A DNA stretch of 64,000 nucleotides from Granulicella sp. S156 (GTDB lineage: Bacteria; Acidobacteriota; Terriglobia; Terriglobales; Acidobacteriaceae): assembly GCF_009766105.1 (NCBI RefSeq), contig NZ_LMUH01000013.1, forward strand, positions 496,332-560,331, given 5' to 3'. Of this stretch, positions 60,876 through 64,000 are shown piece by piece. Within the stretch, counting starts at the first letter, position 1. Every line of letters begins with the position of its first letter. The translations under genes and the position numbers were made by a program. The notes below the pieces were generated by a model, which was not told the DNA's origin, searched no databases, and saw nothing but the letters and a program-made list of their open reading frames with translations.

Positions 60876-61367
60876 ATGTCCACGCTGCCCTCGCGAATTC
60901 TCTCCGAAGCTGGCCACGCGCACCGCACCGCTCTGCCGGTGGGACCGAATGGTCTGCCGCTCTGCCGCTGGTGCCAGCTGGAGATCCTCGCGCGCCGCCG
61001 CCGCACCTTCTGCTCGGAGTACTGCGTGCATCAGTGGCGACTCCGGTCGGACCCGGGCTATCTGCGCGATCAGGTCTTCGCTCGTGATCGCGGTATCTGC
61101 ACGGCTTGCGGTACCGACACCGTTGCCGCATACGCTACCCTCAAGCGCAGTCGTGGCAAGGCTCGGGCTGAGGCCCTCGCTCTATGGGGACTCAAGACCG
61201 TCCAGGCGCGACGATCCCTCTGGGACGCAGACCACGTCCTGCCTGTCGCCGAGGGCGGAGGGCAGTGCGACCTCGACAACATCCGCACGCTTTGCCTGCC
61301 CTGTCATCGCGAAGCCACGGCAGATCTTCGTCTGCGATTACGTGGCGGCCAAGGGAAAAATCTTTAA
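60876..61367 (+). CDS. HNH endonuclease
   Basis: The 163-aa protein has two zinc-like Cys pairs (CRWCQLEIL, CSEYCVHQW and CTACGTD) and an HNH motif DADHVLPVAEGGGQCDLDNI followed by LCLPCHREAT. It is a small stand-alone nuclease of the type found next to many housekeeping genes; substrate unknown. ATG 60876 is used; the frame opens at 60843. Confidence 0.87.
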   Translation: MSTLPSRILSEAGHAHRTALPVGPNGLPLCRWCQLEILARRRRTFCSEYCVHQWRLRSDPGYLRDQVFARDRGICTACGTDTVAAYATLKRSRGKARAEALALWGLKTVQARRSLWDADHVLPVAEGGGQCDLDNIRTLCLPCHREATADLRLRLRGGQGKNL

Positions 61368-61480
61368 CGCAGAGGGCGCGGAGGTTTCGCGGAGGTCGCC
61401 ATGACATCCGTGGCACTTCTGCGTCCTCTACGCTAAAAGCCCCTTCCAGGGCGACCGCTTCAGCTTGTGTATTCCAGACG

Positions 61481-61514
61481 CAACAAAGCCCCAGCCGAAG
61501 CCGGGGCTTTGTTG
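61481..61514. terminator. Bidirectional terminator
   Basis: CAACAAAGCCCC and GGGGCTTTGTTG form a 12-bp perfect stem between the convergent HNH and bactofilin genes. Confidence 0.85.
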
Positions 61515-61533
61515 TGTAACAAAAACGAAGACA

Positions 61534-62070
61534 CTAGCTTTCGGTTGTTCCGGCAGGCTCGAGTGTGGCCTGTGTGGGAGAGGAAGAGGACGCTGTTCCG
61601 TTCTTTACCTCGGAGCCGGGCTTGCGGATGTCGATGCCGCCCTTGAAGAAGGCGCCATCCTCGATGGAGATGCGTGCCGCGATGACATCGCCGGTCAGCG
61701 ATCCTTCGCTGCGGATGTCCACGCGATCGGAGGCCTGGCAGTTGCCGCGCACCTTGCCGAGTACAACGATCTCGCGCGCCGAGATGTTCGCCGCGACCTG
61801 TCCGTTGCGGCCGACGGTGACGCGATTGCCGGGGAGGGTGATCGTGCCTTCGACCTTACCGTCGATGTAAAGCGACTCCGAGCCTGAGAGCTCGCCCTTT
61901 ATGACAAGGCTTTTGCCGATCGTGGCTTGTTCGCCGACAGGGATTGCGCCCGCGGCGGCTGGTGTTGAGGGACGTCCAGCTTCAAACGTTGTTCCGCCGG
62001 TAGGCGCCGTCGGACGTACCGGTTCCGGGGTTGAAGGTGTTGAGCTGCCGGTCTGGTTCGGTTTCCACAT
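61534..62070 (-). CDS. Bactofilin (polymer-forming cytoskeletal protein)
   Basis: The 178-aa protein has a Pro/Thr-rich N-terminal tail (about 1-45), the right-handed beta-helix bactofilin core (about 50-150; ATIGKSLVIKGELSGSESLY, GRNGQVAANISAREIVVLGK, GDVIAARISIEDGAFFKGGI) and a Ser-rich C-tail. It self-assembles into filaments that help shape cells or localise proteins. Confidence 0.93.
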   Translation of the reverse strand: MWKPNQTGSSTPSTPEPVRPTAPTGGTTFEAGRPSTPAAAGAIPVGEQATIGKSLVIKGELSGSESLYIDGKVEGTITLPGNRVTVGRNGQVAANISAREIVVLGKVRGNCQASDRVDIRSEGSLTGDVIAARISIEDGAFFKGGIDIRKPGSEVKNGTASSSSPTQATLEPAGTTES

Positions 62071-62265
62071 GATGTATTGCTTCCTTTCCTCGTTCCGGAG
62101 GGGATCTTTCGCAGGCTGGATACGTTGCGCTTCGTTGTGCGTATCACAGCGTTTGCCCGTGCTTCGTCCACGATACTACTTTGTCAACCCGTCTGACCTG
62201 TGGAGTTCCGCCCAAATCTTCATTAAAAGCTCCTTTACAGTAAACCCCCACAATGTTTTTCGTGT

Positions 62266-62279
62266 GCTACGCGCGTAGC
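62266..62279. promoter_or_regulatory. Perfect palindrome upstream of the bactofilin gene
   Basis: GCTACGCGCGTAGC, 14 bp, about 200 bases before the bactofilin start in an otherwise empty intergenic region (62071-62359). Could be a dimeric regulator site; nothing else is seen in this gap. Confidence 0.35.
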
Positions 62280-62359
62280 GAAAAGTGCAAGTTACTTTTC
62301 CAAGGCTCAACGCATCTTAGTCGCTACGAATTTGCCATAGGAGCGTGCCGGTTTCTGCC

Positions 62360-63046
62360 TTATTCCTCGGTGGCTTCGCCTTCCTCTACCAGCGAGCTCA
62401 GGCCGACGACATCAAACGTCATCGCCTGGCCGCCGGTCGGCTGGATGGTTGCGCGCATCGGCGTCCGTTGCCACTTCGCGGTGGCACACACTGGATGCGG
62501 TGCGTTGGCCTGCGGCCACGTCCCGATCACCTTCTGCACAATGGCTTTACGCGCGCCGAGTTCGGCGACGACAGCTACCAGGCCGCCATTCCTGACCGTG
62601 GTTGCGATGCCGCAGTAGGCCGCATAGTCGCGAAACCACACCGCCTCGGACACCTCCGGATCGAACGCGGGCAGATGCAGCGCGGTGATGTGGCCGGTGA
62701 TGCGATCGACCATCAGCCAGGGGCCGGGTTGCCAGGTCCATCGCGGTGCCTCGCCGGGCAGGGAATCGTTGATGCGCAGGGCTCTCCGCACCACAAACGA
62801 CCGGTCGGTGACATCGTGGATCTCGCCGACTGTCCACTCCTTCTGTGTGGTATCGACCAGCAGGGGCCGCACTCGCAGCGTGGTGGCTTCCTCGCTCTTG
62901 TTGTCGGGGTTTGCCTCGGGCGGGGTGTAGGGCACGCGCCGGGAAGGGCCAAGCGTGACGGTATGGACCTTGGGTGCGGCCAGCGCGGCCGGAACGCATA
63001 AAAGAGCAAGCAGCGGCACAAGAGCCAGGCGGAAGGGTGTCTGCAT
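62360..63046 (-). CDS. Exported hypothetical protein
   Basis: The 228-aa protein has a signal peptide (about 1-24, LALVPLLALLCVPAALA) and a soluble domain with TLRVRPLLVDTTQKEWTVGE, SFVVRRALRINDSLPG and WFRDYAAYCGIAT. Single cysteines suggest no disulfide scaffold beyond one pair. Unknown function. ATG 63046 chosen for the signal peptide; the frame opens at 63160. Confidence 0.75.
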   Translation of the reverse strand: MQTPFRLALVPLLALLCVPAALAAPKVHTVTLGPSRRVPYTPPEANPDNKSEEATTLRVRPLLVDTTQKEWTVGEIHDVTDRSFVVRRALRINDSLPGEAPRWTWQPGPWLMVDRITGHITALHLPAFDPEVSEAVWFRDYAAYCGIATTVRNGGLVAVVAELGARKAIVQKVIGTWPQANAPHPVCATAKWQRTPMRATIQPTGGQAMTFDVVGLSSLVEEGEATEE

Positions 63047-63171
63047 GGCTTGCAGCCTAGCAGAAAGGCAAGAATCTGCGCTTGGCATCGGGCCGCGGAT
63101 CAACTTGAAACCGCGATAGCCTGCTGGCAGGCTCTTATCCTGTCGTCTACCCTCTAACAAAAGGAATACCC

Positions 63172-63558
63172 ATGATCTCCCCCAGATCGATTGACCACCT
63201 GGTCTTCCGCGTCTCAGATCTCGATAGGACGGAGCCGTTTTACACGGCGCTCCTTGGCCAACCCTCTCACCGGGCGGAAGACAGCCTTATGTACAGTGTG
63301 GGCGAAACTCGCCTATTTTTCACGACTTCGACGGAGCCTCGGGCCGGAACATACGACAAGGAAAAGATCGGGTTGAATCATATTGCCTTCGGTGTTCGCA
63401 GCCTCACCGAGCTTGAGGCAATTCGGGAGCAACTGGACAATGCCGGAATCTCTCACAGCGGAATAAGGCTGGACCACTATGGCCTGAAGGAATTCATCTG
63501 GTTAGATGATCCCGACGGCCAGCGAATCGAATTCTATCTGCGCCCCGAACAGGAATAA
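63172..63558 (+). CDS. VOC-family (glyoxalase/dioxygenase-fold) protein
   Basis: The 128-aa protein has the two beta-alpha-beta-beta-beta halves of the vicinal oxygen chelate fold: SIDHLVFRVSDLDRTEPFYT (first metal His) and LNHIAFGVRSLTELEAIREQ with DPDGQRIEFYLRP at the end (metal Glu). Enzymatic identity (glyoxalase-like, resistance protein) cannot be set. AAAGGAAT precedes the ATG. Confidence 0.9.
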   Translation: MISPRSIDHLVFRVSDLDRTEPFYTALLGQPSHRAEDSLMYSVGETRLFFTTSTEPRAGTYDKEKIGLNHIAFGVRSLTELEAIREQLDNAGISHSGIRLDHYGLKEFIWLDDPDGQRIEFYLRPEQE

Positions 63559-63686
63559 TTGCCCCGCCTGTCCTCCACTTGAAGGCGCATCGCCTTCCCA
63601 GTCTGCAAGTAAATTCTCTTGCCAACGGAAGAGCCGGAGCAGCGTACTATGTGCTTTGCTCTTTCGATATTTTTCAGGAACATACG

Positions 63687-64000
63687 GTGCCTAATCTCCA
63701 GCTCACAAAGACTTCCACCATCATCAACTTTGTTTTATCGATTACGCTGCTGGCTCTCAGTCATAAGGTTTACGCCGCGCCGTTGTCATTGGACGGAATT
63801 CACTCTGACGCCGAACAATATGCAGTCTGGACAGCCCGCTTCACCGCGTGTGGAGGCTTCTTTCATGAAGATGAAGGGCTTCTGCTGCAGCAATACGACG
63901 AGCTGTTCATGGAAGGTGTTCGTCAGGATCTAGGGCGGCAACTGGGAAATGCGTCCCTGGACCTCGACGACGAGACATTAAAGTCGAATCCGGACGTGAA
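63687..64000 (+). CDS. 5' part of an exported protein, cut by the window edge
   Basis: A GTG at 63687 with AGGAA 6 bases upstream opens a frame that stays open to the end of the window (104 codons). The N-terminus has a signal peptide (about 13-32, IINFVLSITLLALSHKVYAA), then an acidic soluble part (TARFTACGGFFHEDEGLLLQ). It is unrecognised. The next 3' sequence outside the window is needed to name it. Confidence 0.7.
   Translation, partial: MPNLQLTKTSTIINFVLSITLLALSHKVYAAPLSLDGIHSDAEQYAVWTARFTACGGFFHEDEGLLLQQYDELFMEGVRQDLGRQLGNASLDLDDETLKSNPDV

Noticed and set aside
1-64000. CRISPR array
   Set aside because: No regularly spaced repeats of 24-40 bases were seen, and no cas genes are present.

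Overview
The window looks like a chromosome segment of an acidobacterium (Acidobacteriota, class Terriglobia, a Granulicella/Terriglobus/Edaphobacter type of organism). This rests on protein character: two exported VWFA proteins of the acidobacterial type, a very long sedolisin (S53) protease with Ig-like repeats, a bactofilin, DUF2911, and conventional Gram-negative housekeeping genes. No database search was possible, so the assignment is an inference.

Region 1 (1-5.5 kb) is accessory DNA. It holds a LysR regulator divergent from a RidA-family enzyme, an orphan beta-class DNA methyltransferase, a small gene and a large serine recombinase. A 49-bp inverted repeat flanks the LysR/RidA/methyltransferase block. 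The end of the recombinase gene is encoded by a 51-bp copy of the 3' part of tRNA-Phe.

Region 2 (5.44-19.08 kb) is a 13.6-kb island between that tRNA-Phe fragment and the intact tRNA-Phe gene. It carries two unrelated HipBA modules, each with its own palindromic operators, a metallophosphoesterase, a tyrosine integrase and a two-gene unit (ankyrin protein plus an unknown 412-aa protein). It also carries a DUF763 gene, a phosphorothioate-DNA-dependent HNH restriction enzyme with a frameshifted neighbour, a broken AbiEii toxin gene and other remnants. A candidate structured RNA occurs once in region 1 and once in the island; its closing stem shows compensatory changes between the two copies.

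Region 3 (19.4-45.5 kb) is core chromosome. It holds an exported adenosine-deaminase-like enzyme, a short alpha-glucan phosphorylase, a MarR regulator with palindrome plus FabF, and an epimerase/cupin/AhpD set facing a MocR regulator. Then follow Bcp with a polysaccharide deacetylase, tRNA-Arg(CCG), DUF2911, the complete glycine-cleavage cluster (gcvT-gcvH-gcvPA-orf-gcvPB), glgC, an outer-membrane barrel protein, tatA, PPK2, an EamA transporter and two divergent VWFA proteins.

Region 4 (45.5-54.65 kb) is a compact histidine operon on the minus strand: hisI-hisG-orf-orf-hisD-hisC-hisB-DUF2164-hisH-orf-hisF-hisA. It is preceded by a 27-codon leader peptide with seven His codons and a terminator hairpin, a clear attenuator. 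hisE is not in the window.

Region 5 (54.7-64 kb) holds a SnoaL-like protein, a small membrane protein, a beta-carbonic anhydrase, a thioredoxin-like protein, the S53 protease, an HNH nuclease, the bactofilin, an exported protein, a VOC-family protein and a gene running off the right edge. REP-like palindromes (type GTCATTCCC-GCA-GGGAATCTGC) and long hairpins lie in several intergenic gaps of regions 3 to 5.
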